34,537 bases of DNA, taken from positions 1-34,537 of the forward strand of contig WYBW01000033.1 of NCBI GenBank assembly GCA_011525685.1, read 5' to 3'. How positions within the stretch are numbered: the stretch's first letter is position 1; every line of letters begins with the position of its first letter. The notes beneath the pieces were generated by a model that saw only the letters and a list, made by a program, of their open reading frames with translations, made no database searches and was not told where the DNA came from. Shown here in pieces: positions 17,530 through 26,823 of the stretch. Both the position numbers and the translations under genes were made by a program. This stretch comes from Verrucomicrobiia bacterium (lineage in GTDB: Bacteria > Verrucomicrobiota > Verrucomicrobiia > Limisphaerales > JADLHS01).

Positions 17530-17609
17530 CGGACATGGACTTTGATAATACACAACCATCCCGGAAGAGCGGGCCCGAGTTTAACCATCACACTCCGCCT
17601 GCGGGAAAC

Positions 17610-18098
17610 TCAGACGGAGAAGGCCCGACACGCCGGCATTGCGGCGTGTGACGCAGAAGAAGAATCAAACGGCGGGGGAGCGCGAGGCCGAAGTGGATCG
17701 GGCGGAGATTCACCCGGTCTGCACCCGTGATCCACGATGGAGGAAACCACGAGCGATTCGGGTGGACTGAAGGGAAACGAGGTTGCGGGAAGCAAAAAGG
17801 CGAACTCCATGACGGGATATTGCTGTTTGCCGGCCAGTTGAAGCTGATGCTCGGACGCAGCATGAGGCTTATGTTGGTCGTGGTGGTGCTCGTGATCTTC
17901 GCCATCCTGGTGACCAGTGTGGTGGTCGGCCACATGTGCATGGGCGATTGAACTGTCCCTATGATGCACCTCCGTCAGGAGATGAATCCGGACGTAATTG
18001 ACGTGGAACGCGAACAGAGCCGCCGTCAGCAAACCAATCCACCACCAACCCGAAGCCGGGCTGGCTGGCAGAGCGCGTGGTTGGCGTGACGTGACCAT
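17610..18098 (-). CDS. His-rich exported or membrane protein leading the metal operon
   Basis: About 162 residues from MVTSRQPRALPASP; earlier in-frame starts give an uncharacteristic prefix. One hydrophobic segment (GWWWIGLLTAALFAFHVNYV) is followed by a strongly His/Asp-rich stretch, including HHTGHQDGEDHEHHHDQHKPH. A Pro-rich tail follows with PRAPPPFDSSSA. I recognise no defined domain. The composition matches small periplasmic metal-binding proteins that head efflux operons, such as CzcI-like or DUF2946-like proteins, and it lies 80 nt upstream of the adaptor. Binding or sensing of Zn, Co, Ni or Cu is an inference from the histidines. A short frame elsewhere on this DNA is unlikely to explain such biased composition. 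Confidence 0.65.
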   Translation of the reverse strand: MVTSRQPRALPASPASGWWWIGLLTAALFAFHVNYVRIHLLTEVHHRDSSIAHAHVADHHTGHQDGEDHEHHHDQHKPHAASEHQLQLAGKQQYPVMEFAFLLPATSFPFSPPESLVVSSIVDHGCRPGESPPDPLRPRAPPPFDSSSASHAAMPACRAFSV

Positions 18099-18380
18099 AT
18101 CAATGCTTTGCTGATGGAAAATCTGGGAGGCTTGATAGTCGCTCTGCCAACGGGTGTCAAACCGTTTCCAAAAAAACCGTTGCCAAACCTGCATCCTCAC
18201 CGACCTGCTCAAAGCGTTGACAGTTTGGGTTAGACGCAGAACTCATTGGCGCGCGGCCCTGCGGCCGCTTCGCCGCCGATTTGGCAAGCCGACGATGAGG
18301 CGGCGTGAACGTCGCGCTCCAAAGTCGCCGAGGATTCAGGTTTCCAAAGCAGCCGCACTGACGTGCAATGACGAGGGAAA

Positions 18381-18457
18381 TGGTCGGAGCGACAGGATTT
18401 GAACCTGCGACAGCCAGCTCCCAAAGCTGGTGCTCTACCAAGCTGAGCTACGCTCCG
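18381..18457 (-). tRNA. tRNA-Pro (anticodon TGG), CCA encoded
   Basis: The minus strand folds as a complete cloverleaf. The acceptor CGGAGCG/CGCTCCG, a D arm, the anticodon stem CCAGC/GCTGG with loop TTTGGGA, a 5-nt variable loop and a T arm with TTCAAAT are all present. The anticodon TGG reads proline CCA codons. Discriminator A is followed by an encoded CCA at 18383-18381. Confidence 0.97.
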
Positions 18458-18619
18458 ACAACGCCCTCATCATGGCAGGATCTGTCACTACAGCAATCCT
18501 TTTTGGGCGCGATTGAAGGTGGCGGCCAGTTTGGTGGTGGCAGTGCTCGCGCTGCGAGGACTCCGCCCGCCCAGAGCGGACACAACATCGCCCTGAAGGG
18601 TGGCGCCGCCAATCGCGTC

Positions 18620-18646
18620 GGAACGGCTCGCAGCGCGAGACGTTCC
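18620..18646. repeat. Palindrome in spacer between tRNA-Pro and DUF309 gene
   Basis: GGAACG/CGTTCC arms enclose CTCGCAGCGCGAG. The same 13-mer occurs inverted, as CTCGCGCTGCGAG, at 18546-18558, so a longer alternative fold with a 68-nt loop is possible. The rest of this 185-nt spacer shows nothing else. Confidence 0.6.
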
Positions 18647-18665
18647 ACCCCACAGACGATTTCCC

Positions 18666-19172
18666 TCAATCGCCCCCATCCATTTTCCGGGTCTTCGCCT
18701 CCGCCTCCTGCAACGCCAGGTGCGGCGCACGCTCCGGGCGCAATGGATTGACCGCAAACGCCCCCGCCTCCAATTCCGCTTCCCACTCTTTGATGAGTTG
18801 AACCACGCGCCCGACCGCGAGCTGCTCGTGGACTTCCGGATACTTCTCGAGATTGCCGCGCGCCAGCTTGAACAGCGCCGCTGCCGGACGCAGCCGCGCC
18901 TTCTGCAGATGCACGAACGCCCCGGCAAGCTGGATCAGCCCCTTGTAAAACGCCCCGTTCGACCCGTGACGGTCCGCCAGCCACAACTCTTCCAATACAT
19001 CATGCGCCTCGTAAAACTGCTGCCGGTTGAAACAATCAAAGAACCCAAGATAATGCGCATCGAGCGCCTGTCCCTGAAACGACGCAATCCGCACCGCAAT
19101 GTGTCCGCTCTTCCTGCTCACCCCCCGAACTGTAAAGTCCCGAGGTGGAACTCTGAAGTTCAAAACCGGCAT
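18666..19172 (-). CDS. DUF309 family protein
   Basis: About 168 residues with the helical DUF309 core: FNRQQFYEAHDVLEELWL near residue 50 and GAFYKGLIQLAGAFVHLQK soon after, then ALFKLARGNLEKYP. The family is widespread in bacteria and has no established function. The conserved Glu/His residues in FYEAHDVLEELW resemble a buried polar site. The start is uncertain: ATG at 19172, GTG at 19178, or a later codon, because family members often begin near residue 30-35 of this frame. The gene is divergent from the PQQ-propeller gene and ends close to a palindromic spacer. Confidence 0.85.
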   Translation of the reverse strand: MPVLNFRVPPRDFTVRGVSRKSGHIAVRIASFQGQALDAHYLGFFDCFNRQQFYEAHDVLEELWLADRHGSNGAFYKGLIQLAGAFVHLQKARLRPAAALFKLARGNLEKYPEVHEQLAVGRVVQLIKEWEAELEAGAFAVNPLRPERAPHLALQEAEAKTRKMDGGD

Positions 19173-19395
19173 CCGCACGATTTCGCATCGTAGTTTGGAT
19201 TGCTGGTGGGAACGGGTGTTCGGCGTTTTCGCCGGGCGGTTGAACTGCTGGCGGTTCGCGCGGCGCTCCTGGGTCGAGACAACGCACAGCCTTCTGGCGC
19301 AGCCGCGCTCTTCTCGCAGGCCGCCCTCTCACGCCTTCCTCGTCGGTAGATTTGGGTTGCACCCCGGACCCGATTGCTGATGCTCATGAGCGCCC

Positions 19396-20922
19396 ATGAA
19401 ACGGACTCTGGTGCTGATGTTTCTCTCGGGAATGGTCGCCGCCCCGGCCGCAACGGCGCCCGGGCAATCCAGTTGGCCAACGCTGCATGGCAACCTTCAA
19501 CGCTCCGGTTTTCATCCCTCCTTGCCGCGCGCGCCCCTGAAGCTGGTTTGGCGCAAGGAACTCTGGCGCGAACTGACCGGCCCCCGCGCGGAAGTCATCG
19601 GGGATGCCAGTCTGGTCTTCATGGGAACGTACGCGGGCAACCTGTATGCTTGGGACGCCGTCACCGGAACCGAGAAGTGGGTCTTTCGCGCAAACGGGCC
19701 TATTGGCCATTCGCCGGCGCTGGCCGATGGCAAACTCTACTTCGGTTCGATGGACCGCAATCTCTACGCGCTGGAATCCGTCACGGGGCGGGAAGCCTGG
19801 CGCTACGAGTGCGAGGAAGGCATCTGGACGTCGCCGGTGGTGCATCGCGGTCTCGTGATGTTCGGCGACCGGGCCGGCACTTTCCACACAGTCCGCGCAT
19901 GCGACGGCACTCGCGCGTGGAGATTTAAGACAAGCCATCCGATTTTGACATCCGCCTCGATCAGCGAGGATGGGAGCCGGGTGATTTTCGCCTCGGAGGA
20001 CATGCACGTCTATTGCCTCGACACTGGCACCGGCACGTTGCGGTGGAAGTCCCGCAAACTCCAGGGCCTGAGTGTGCGCGATTACTTTACGGTGATTGCT
20101 GGCGGACTGATGTTCATTACGACGAATCCCGTCAAGGATTTTCACACCATCCTCACGCAGCATGAACAAATGCTTGTGAGACGCACCGGCTATCAGGGCA
20201 AGGACAACCGTTTCATCCCAGGCACTGCCGCCGACGTCGAGCAGGAGCAGGCGATGATTGTGGATTTTCTGCGGCGCAACCCGGCGGAGCAGACTTTTTA
20301 CGCCTTCAACGTGGACGATGGGCAGGAGCCGTGGATCGCGCCGATTCTTTACACCGGCGGATTGCATAATCCGCCCACCCCGCCGTGCGTGAATCCGCTG
20401 ACCGGCGAGGTGTTCGTCCAACTCCGCTCCGCCTACGGCGTTTGGGACGGCGGCGGCGAAGTGCGTGCGTTCACCTGCTTTGGCCGGCTCGATTTGAAGA
20501 CGGGCCGCGTCGAGTTGATCCCCCACGGTTACCCGTCCAAGTCGCCGGATCGTCCGCCGGGCGCCACCGACATGCCGTGGATGACCTTCAACTACATCGG
20601 TGACGAGACCCAGACGCTTTCCTGTTCGCCGGACCGGCTGCTTTGCACACACCAGGGCTTCCTGGGCGCGCTGAATTTCAAAACCGGTTTGACCGAGCGG
20701 CTTCATGGCAAGCGCGACACTTACGCCGGATTTTACGGGCCGGGCAATTTCGGTTGGGAAAACCAAGGCGGCCTCCAGCGGGCGCAGGCGACGGGTGAGC
20801 CGTTTGGATTGGTGAACGAGTGGCACGGACCAGCCCGCGCCATGGTTTCGATCATCGGCAACCGGGTTTACTTTCCCGCCGGTTCGCAGGTTCTTTGCCT
20901 GGAAGGAGCGCAATCACCGTGA
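19396..20922 (+). CDS. Exported PQQ-like beta-propeller protein
   Basis: A 508-residue protein with a Sec signal (MKRTLVLMFLSGMVAAPAATA) and at least five PQQ-type blades. Examples are YAGNLYAWDAVTGTEKWVF, DRNLYALESVTGREAWRY, DMHVYCLDTGTGTLRWKS and GFLGALNFKTGLTERL. No catalytic cofactor site or haem motif CxxCH is visible, so it is more likely a binding scaffold than a quinoprotein dehydrogenase. Its stop overlaps the next gene's GTG by 4 nt and that gene's ribosome site lies inside it, so the two are translated together. Their joint role probably lies in periplasmic or extracellular carbohydrate handling (inference). Confidence 0.85.
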   Translation: MKRTLVLMFLSGMVAAPAATAPGQSSWPTLHGNLQRSGFHPSLPRAPLKLVWRKELWRELTGPRAEVIGDASLVFMGTYAGNLYAWDAVTGTEKWVFRANGPIGHSPALADGKLYFGSMDRNLYALESVTGREAWRYECEEGIWTSPVVHRGLVMFGDRAGTFHTVRACDGTRAWRFKTSHPILTSASISEDGSRVIFASEDMHVYCLDTGTGTLRWKSRKLQGLSVRDYFTVIAGGLMFITTNPVKDFHTILTQHEQMLVRRTGYQGKDNRFIPGTAADVEQEQAMIVDFLRRNPAEQTFYAFNVDDGQEPWIAPILYTGGLHNPPTPPCVNPLTGEVFVQLRSAYGVWDGGGEVRAFTCFGRLDLKTGRVELIPHGYPSKSPDRPPGATDMPWMTFNYIGDETQTLSCSPDRLLCTHQGFLGALNFKTGLTERLHGKRDTYAGFYGPGNFGWENQGGLQRAQATGEPFGLVNEWHGPARAMVSIIGNRVYFPAGSQVLCLEGAQSP

Positions 20923-22895
20923 GCCTGCACCGGATCATTCGCTGCGGTTTGGCGATGGTTTTCGTTACCGCGCTGCACGCGCAGAACCTGGTGCTCGACG
21001 GGAAGGCTGGGCGCACCGCTCCACCAATCCAGCTAACACCGTCGGAGGTTGAGGAAATCGTTGCGCTCAAGCCAGTCTTCCGCGCCGCCCGAGGCCGCGA
21101 GGCGGAGCGGGTCGCCGGGAAACTGGACCGGCACACGCGGGAACTGCTCGAGGGCGCGCCGTGGATGCCATTTCATCACACGCTGGGCATCAGCGGTTGC
21201 GAGGTTTACTTCAATCATCCGGCGGAATTGTTTTACAGCCTGAGCATCGCCCTTCCTTTGCTCCCGCCGGACACGGCCAATCGCGTGAAGAAGTTTCTCG
21301 CTGATCAGTTGGAACGGTGGCCGCCTTATGCCGAGGAGGGTTTCGATCACAAGCAAGGCAACCCACGCGAGGCCTACGACGTGCCGATGGCGCTGCGGGT
21401 GGGTGGTCGTGGCAGGGCTACCAGCGCCTTCGGGGTTTACGCCTTCTGGGCGTATTGTCATTACGCGCTGGAGGATTCTGCGCCCGCCGGACATTGGACG
21501 GCGATCAAGGCGCGCATGGGACCATTGCTCGCCGGTGATTATGCTTTCGAGGTAACGCGGAAGGAATATCGAAAGGACGAGGCTGAGAAGTTGAACGGCG
21601 ACCTGGCAGGGCTGATCGGCATGTTGCGCCTGGCGCGCCTCTACGGTGAAAAGGAAGTCGAATCGGACATTTTGAGTAAGCTGACCAAGCTGCTCGAATT
21701 GCGCGTCAACCTGGAGCGGCAGAATCCGCAGATTCTCGAGCCCACCGAATCCACGACCAAGCATCTGCATGCTTACAAGCTCGCGCGCTACGGTCAGTTG
21801 ACCCCGGAAGCGGGCGAGGCGCTCCGGCGATTCACTGAGAACTGCGGCGACACCAACTTGCGGGCCTTCCGGCAGGCGCGGAATGGCTGGCATCTGGCGT
21901 TCGGCGACCGGTTCATTGGCGGCGAGAACTACACCAACCCGCTGCACTTTTCGAAGGCGTTGTTTGACGGGGCGGTTTGGATCGAAGCCTTGCCGGCTGA
22001 ACAAATCCTTTCGTTCGTGGATGTGCCGTGGTGCAAGGCGGACTGGTACTTCATCCAAAAGTGTGTTTACGCTCTTTGGGCGGCGGGCGGGCGGGCACTT
22101 TCTTCCGACAGCGAAAGCGCCCGGGATAATTCGCGAACCGGACCGAACGCGCAGACTATTTCCCTGTTCAATGGCAAAGACCTCACCGGACTGTACACCT
22201 GGCTCGTGGATGCGAAATACGAAGACCCGCGCGGCGTGTTCAGCGTTACGGACGGGATGCTGCGCATCTCCGGCGATGGGCTGGGTTACATCGGCACGAC
22301 AATCAGTTACTCCAACTATCACCTCATCGTGGAGTTCAAGTGGGGTCAGCGCAACTGGGCGTGGGGCGACCGGATCGGCAAGGCGCGCGATTCCGGCATC
22401 TTCCTGCACAGCATTGGCCCCGATGGCAATTCCCACGACGGCCAGGGCGCGTTCAAAGCCGCCATCGAGTGTAATTTGTTCCAGGGTGCCACGGGTGATT
22501 TTCTGCTCATTCGCGGCAACGCGGCGGACGGTTCCTTGCTTGCGCCCCGACTTACGGTCGAGGTCGCCGAGGAACGCGACGCCGACGGCTGGCCGTTCTG
22601 GAAAAAAGGCGGCACGCCACTGACCTTGGAACGCTGGGGTCGGGTGAACTGGTTTAGCAAAGACCGCCAGTGGCAGGACCGCCTCGACTTTCGCGGAGCG
22701 AAGGACATCGAGAAGGCCACCGGGGACTGGAATCGAGTGGAATGTATTTGCGAGGGCGACAGCATCCAAATCCGGCTCAACGGCGTGCTGGTCAACGAAG
22801 CAACCAACGTCTGGCCCGACACCGGACCCATTCTGCTGCAATGCGAAGGCTCGGAGATTTTCGTGAGGAAGTTTGAACTGCGATTGCTCCGGTGA
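20919..22895 (+). CDS. Exported protein: alpha-toroid domain plus DUF1080
   Basis: A 658-residue protein. GTG at 20919 is chosen because GGAAGGAG at 20901-20908 sits 10 nt upstream and the start begins a signal peptide (CGLAMVFVTALHAQ). Residues ~50-400 are mostly helical with aromatic-rich helices (FNHPAELFYSLSIALPLLPP, FGVYAFWAYCHYALED), suggesting an alpha/alpha toroid like those of polysaccharide lyases; I cannot name the family. Residues ~440-658 are a DUF1080/LamG-like jelly roll (TISLFNGKDLTGL, DSGIFLHSIGP, ECNLFQGATGDF, GDWNRVECICEG). DUF1080 enzymes include 3-keto-disaccharide hydrolases. It is coupled to the propeller gene upstream. Confidence 0.85.
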   Translation: MSLHRIIRCGLAMVFVTALHAQNLVLDGKAGRTAPPIQLTPSEVEEIVALKPVFRAARGREAERVAGKLDRHTRELLEGAPWMPFHHTLGISGCEVYFNHPAELFYSLSIALPLLPPDTANRVKKFLADQLERWPPYAEEGFDHKQGNPREAYDVPMALRVGGRGRATSAFGVYAFWAYCHYALEDSAPAGHWTAIKARMGPLLAGDYAFEVTRKEYRKDEAEKLNGDLAGLIGMLRLARLYGEKEVESDILSKLTKLLELRVNLERQNPQILEPTESTTKHLHAYKLARYGQLTPEAGEALRRFTENCGDTNLRAFRQARNGWHLAFGDRFIGGENYTNPLHFSKALFDGAVWIEALPAEQILSFVDVPWCKADWYFIQKCVYALWAAGGRALSSDSESARDNSRTGPNAQTISLFNGKDLTGLYTWLVDAKYEDPRGVFSVTDGMLRISGDGLGYIGTTISYSNYHLIVEFKWGQRNWAWGDRIGKARDSGIFLHSIGPDGNSHDGQGAFKAAIECNLFQGATGDFLLIRGNAADGSLLAPRLTVEVAEERDADGWPFWKKGGTPLTLERWGRVNWFSKDRQWQDRLDFRGAKDIEKATGDWNRVECICEGDSIQIRLNGVLVNEATNVWPDTGPILLQCEGSEIFVRKFELRLLR

Positions 22896-22922
22896 TCAGA
22901 CGCAGGGCAGCTTGGGGCGCCG

Positions 22923-22962
22923 GCGTCCCGCCCGTGCGAACCCAAACACCCCGGCGGGACGC
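22923..22962. terminator. Hairpin between convergent DUF1080 and xer genes
   Basis: GCGTCCCGCC (22923-22932) pairs perfectly with GGCGGGACGC (22953-22962) around a 20-nt loop in the 83-nt gap between convergent genes. No T-run follows, so it may act as a bidirectional stop or be another dispersed palindrome. Confidence 0.45.
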
Positions 22963-22978
22963 TTGTGCCACTGCCCGC

Positions 22979-23947
22979 TCACGCCCGCGGATGCGCGGCG
23001 TCGTAGGCTTTCTTCAAACGATCGGTCGTAACGTGAGTATAGACCTGCGTCGTGGCGAGGTGCGCGTGGCCCAGCAATTCCTGCACGCTGCGCAGATCCG
23101 CTCCAGCATCCAACAGATGCGTCGCGTAACTGTGCCGCAATTTATGCGGCGTGAGGCCCGGGTCGAGACCTGCCAGCGCCAGGTACTTCTTCAACCGCCG
23201 CGCCAACATGACGGCACTGACCGGGCCGGGCCGTCTCTTTTCAGCCAAGAACACAGGCGCATTGCCCGAGGGCGGCTGCCGCAGCAAGCTCCAGTATTTA
23301 CGGATGGACTCGAGCGCGGGCGCACCGATGGGCACGAGGCGCTCCTTCCGCCCCTTGCCTCGCACGCGCACCAGTTGCTCGTTCCAATCAATGTCCTCAG
23401 CCTTCAAACCGCAAAGCTCGCTGATGCGCAGGCCGCAGGAATAGATGGTTTCCAAAATGGCCACGTCGCGATAACACGCCGCCGTCGAAACCGGCCGACC
23501 CGGAGATTTCTTGTCCGGCGCGGCCAGACATTGCAGCGGCGCGACAAGCAAATCCTCCATCTGCTTTGCGGTGAGGTAACGCGGCAGGCGCTTCTCCAGC
23601 TTCGGCAACGACAAGCCCTTGATCGGCGTCCCGGATACAACCCCATGGCGGATGAGAAACTTGTAGAAACTGCGGAGCGCCGAGAAACGCAGTTGCACCG
23701 CGGCGCGACTCAGGTTTTGCCGCCCCAGAAACCGCACGAAACCGCGGAAATCATCGCGCTGAAGCTGTTCCCACGCGGGCGGCGATTGGCGTTCGTCCAG
23801 GTGCCAGCACGCGAATTCCGCCAGTGCCTGGCGGTAATTGCGCTGCGTGTAAACCGACGCGCCGCGGTCGGTGCCAAGATGAGTCAGGAAACGTTTGACC
23901 CATGAATCATCTACTGTGAACGCCTGGCCTGGAGTTTGGTTCGTCAA
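22979..23947 (-). CDS. xerC: Tyrosine recombinase, XerC/XerD type
   Basis: Site-specific recombinase of 322 residues, normal Xer size. The N-terminal SAM-like core-binding domain spans ~10-110. The catalytic domain shows the conserved set: SCGLRISELCGL (Arg), VRGKGRKERLVPI (Lys), THKLRHSYATHLL (His/Arg), LLGHAHLATTQVY (His) and nucleophile Tyr in TQVYTHV. The end AYDAAHPRA resembles XerC more than XerD. The only in-frame start at the left edge is TTG (23947), since no ATG lies between it and the stop upstream. It is 71 nt downstream of topB on the same strand. Chromosome-dimer resolution is the usual role; no attachment sites suggest an integrase. Confidence 0.88.
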   Translation of the reverse strand: MTNQTPGQAFTVDDSWVKRFLTHLGTDRGASVYTQRNYRQALAEFACWHLDERQSPPAWEQLQRDDFRGFVRFLGRQNLSRAAVQLRFSALRSFYKFLIRHGVVSGTPIKGLSLPKLEKRLPRYLTAKQMEDLLVAPLQCLAAPDKKSPGRPVSTAACYRDVAILETIYSCGLRISELCGLKAEDIDWNEQLVRVRGKGRKERLVPIGAPALESIRKYWSLLRQPPSGNAPVFLAEKRRPGPVSAVMLARRLKKYLALAGLDPGLTPHKLRHSYATHLLDAGADLRSVQELLGHAHLATTQVYTHVTTDRLKKAYDAAHPRA

Positions 23948-24018
23948 GATTTCATGGCCGCTGACCCGTGGTCATCAGCGAAGTTCGACGGGGATTACCG
24001 GTTTTAACCCGCACGACG

Positions 24019-26823
24019 CTACTCGCCCTCCCGGGGCGGAAACTCGAAGGTGATTTTTCCGTTGTCATCCATCACGAGAAACGCCGGGAACGGTTTGCCG
24101 GCCTTCGAGATGAACTTGTCCATCAAGTCGCTCTTGCGTGCGGTAAGAAGCCTCTGCGCCTGTGCGCGATCAATGGGTTGCTGCAGTATCTCGCGGCTGA
24201 TTCTGAACTTGCACGCCTTCTTGTCCAACTGCGAGCGTTCGCACAGATACGCCGCGTCCGTCTCGAACACCTTGCCACCGCACTTGGGACATTGGCCGAC
24301 GACTTCCCTGCCGGTGAAATCAATCTTCGGCGGCGGCTCCTTGGGTTTGCCGTCCTTGGTCCTGCCCTTCCGTTCGCGCGGCGGGAACTCGAATTTCACA
24401 TCGCCGTCCTTCAATACCAGGAACGCCTCGAACTTGCGCTTGGTCTTGTTCGAGACGAAACCTTTGAGCAAATCCGTTTTGCCCTCGGCCAGCAGTTTCG
24501 TGACCTGCGCGGGCTCGATGTTCTGCTGCAAAATGATTTTGCCCGTGCGGAAAGTGCAGGACTTTGCCGCACCCGCCTGATTCTCGCAGACGTAATTCAT
24601 CCCGCCGTCAAAGACGCGCCCGCCGCACTTGGGACATTTGCCGAGTGGTTCCTTGCCCGCAAAATCCACGGGGGCGGCGGCTTCGCCGTCCTTGTTCTCG
24701 TTGTTGCCGAAGTCGAATTCAATCTTGTGCTCGGCGTTCATCTTGAGCACGGCGGCAAAGGGCCGGCCCTGCTTGCTCATGAAGCCTTGCAACGGACCGA
24801 CCTGCTTTTCGGTGATCAGCTTCTCGACTTCCTCCGGCTCAAACATCCGGCTGCAAAGCGTCTTCCACACCGAGAAATCGCACTTCACGCATTGATATTG
24901 TTTGTACTTCTCATGCACCTCGCCGCCGCACTTGGGGCAGGGCGTCCTGAGCACACCAAAGTCGCCGGGGATGGTGTCGTGCTCATACTTCTTGGCGCGT
25001 TCCACGATGCGCCGCGTCATCTCCTCGATGCCGGCCATGAATTCCGGCCGGCTCTTCTGTTTGCGCTGAATTTGCCGTAACTGAAATTCCCAATCGCCGG
25101 TCAGCTCCGGTTTGGTAAGCTCTTGAATCCCCAGGCCGTTGAGCAGTTCCATCAGCGAAAAGGCTTTCGCCGTGGGCTGAAGCTCGCGTCCGTTGCGATG
25201 GAGGTACTGCTCGTAAATCAACCCTTCGATGATGGCCGCCCGCGTGGCCGGTGTGCCGAGACCCTTCTCGCTCATCGCCTCGCGCAGTTCGTCGTCGTCC
25301 ACCAACTTGCCCGCGCCTTCCATGGCGGAGAGCAGCGTGGCCTCGGTGTAACGCGGCGGCGGTTTGGTGACGTTTTGTTTCACCTCGACTTCGCTGGTCT
25401 TGACGGTTTCGCCGGGTCTCACCGGCGCCAGACTCGGCGCGTCGTCGCCTTGCGCGTCCTTGCCATAAACCGTCAGCCAACCCGCCGTGACCAGCACCTT
25501 GCCGGTGCTCTTGAAAGGTTCGCCTTCCACGCGCGTGATGCGGGTGGTTTCCAGGAATTCCGCCGCCGGATAAAAGATGGCCAGGAAGCGCTTGGTCACC
25601 AGGTCGTAGAGCTTGTGCTCCGGTTCGCTCAAGCCTTTGGGCGCTTGCGTGGTCGGGATGATGGCGAAGTGGTCCGACACCTTGGCGTTGTTGAAAATGC
25701 GCTTGTTCGGGCGCACCCAACCGCTTTTGAGAATCGTGTCGGCAAACGAACCATAGCTCGTGCCGCCGAGCATGGTGAGCGTACTTTTGACTGTCCCCAA
25801 ATAATCCTCCGGCAAGGCGCGGGAATCGGTGCGTGGATAGGTCAGCACCTTGTGCTTTTCGTAGAGCGCTTGAGCCAGCGCCAGAGTGTTCTTCGCGCTG
25901 AACCCGAAGCGGGCGTTGGCGTCGCGTTGCAGACTGGTCAGATCGTAAAGCAGCGGCGAGAGTGACGTGCTGGGCTTGCTTTCCTCGGTGACGACGCCGG
26001 GTTTGCCCAGACATTTGGCGCGGATGGCTTCGGCTTTTTGCTTGTCCCAAATGCGCTCGGGCTTGAGCTGTTCGTCGCCATCCTTGTCCGGCTTGGTGAA
26101 TTTCTCGTCAAACCAGCGTCCGGTGTATTGCCCGGCGGCGGCCTCGAACGTGCCGATGACTTCCCAGTAATCGCGCGGCACGAACTTTCTGATCTTCTCC
26201 TCGCGCTCGACCAGGATCGCCAGCGTGGGCGTTTGCACCCTTCCCACCGTGGTTTTGAAAAAGCCGCCCAGCTTGGAGTTGAACGCGGTCATGGCCCGCG
26301 TGCCATTGATGCCGACCAGCCAGTCGGCTTCCGAACGGCTGGTCGCCGCGTCCGCCAAAGGCTGCATCGTAGCATCATCCCGCAGCGCGGCGAAGCCCTC
26401 GCGAATCGCCGCCGGGGTCATGGACTGCAACCACAGCCGTTTGATCGGCTGCTTCGCCTTGGTAAACCGGATGATGTTGCGGAAGATCAATTCGCCCTCG
26501 CGTCCGGCGTCGCAGGCGTTGATGATTTCGGAAATGTCCTCCCGCTTGATGAGTTTCTTGAGAACCTTGAGCCGGTTCTCGTTTTTCTCGATGGGCTTGA
26601 GATCGAAGTGCGGCGGGATGACCGGCAGGCATTTGAACGTCCACTTGCCGCGCACGGCCTCGACGCCTTCGGGCGGCACGAGTTCCAGCAAATGGCCGAC
26701 CGCCGACGAGACGACATAATGGTCGCTCTCGAAGTAGTCTTCATGCCTTTTGAAACCGCCGAGCGCCTTGGCGATGTCGCTGGCGACCGACGGTTTCTCC
26801 GCGATGATCAAGGTCTTGCCCAT
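24019..26823 (-). CDS. topB: DNA topoisomerase III with C-terminal repeats
   Basis: Type IA topoisomerase that relaxes negative supercoils and decatenates DNA through a 5'-phosphotyrosine. The 934 residues begin MGKTLIIAEKPSVA, the TOPRIM domain with its glutamate, and DAGREGE at 105-111 supplies the metal aspartates. The active tyrosine is Tyr329 in TYPRTDS. After ~640 the tail holds three units, each with a CPKCGG zinc-type knuckle and a domain ending in a FEFPPRE-like strand. These are the topoisomerase C-terminal repeats (PF13342 type). The third and second knuckles keep paired cysteines. Most TopB proteins are ~650-750 residues, so the tail is long. It is followed by a Xer recombinase gene. 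Confidence 0.95.
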   Translation of the reverse strand: MGKTLIIAEKPSVASDIAKALGGFKRHEDYFESDHYVVSSAVGHLLELVPPEGVEAVRGKWTFKCLPVIPPHFDLKPIEKNENRLKVLKKLIKREDISEIINACDAGREGELIFRNIIRFTKAKQPIKRLWLQSMTPAAIREGFAALRDDATMQPLADAATSRSEADWLVGINGTRAMTAFNSKLGGFFKTTVGRVQTPTLAILVEREEKIRKFVPRDYWEVIGTFEAAAGQYTGRWFDEKFTKPDKDGDEQLKPERIWDKQKAEAIRAKCLGKPGVVTEESKPSTSLSPLLYDLTSLQRDANARFGFSAKNTLALAQALYEKHKVLTYPRTDSRALPEDYLGTVKSTLTMLGGTSYGSFADTILKSGWVRPNKRIFNNAKVSDHFAIIPTTQAPKGLSEPEHKLYDLVTKRFLAIFYPAAEFLETTRITRVEGEPFKSTGKVLVTAGWLTVYGKDAQGDDAPSLAPVRPGETVKTSEVEVKQNVTKPPPRYTEATLLSAMEGAGKLVDDDELREAMSEKGLGTPATRAAIIEGLIYEQYLHRNGRELQPTAKAFSLMELLNGLGIQELTKPELTGDWEFQLRQIQRKQKSRPEFMAGIEEMTRRIVERAKKYEHDTIPGDFGVLRTPCPKCGGEVHEKYKQYQCVKCDFSVWKTLCSRMFEPEEVEKLITEKQVGPLQGFMSKQGRPFAAVLKMNAEHKIEFDFGNNENKDGEAAAPVDFAGKEPLGKCPKCGGRVFDGGMNYVCENQAGAAKSCTFRTGKIILQQNIEPAQVTKLLAEGKTDLLKGFVSNKTKRKFEAFLVLKDGDVKFEFPPRERKGRTKDGKPKEPPPKIDFTGREVVGQCPKCGGKVFETDAAYLCERSQLDKKACKFRISREILQQPIDRAQAQRLLTARKSDLMDKFISKAGKPFPAFLVMDDNGKITFEFPPREGE

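Noticed and set aside
18384..23947. Genomic island between tRNA-Pro and the tyrosine recombinase
   Set aside because: The recombinase is Xer-like and follows topB, the genes between are ordinary, and I found no direct repeat of the tRNA 3' end.
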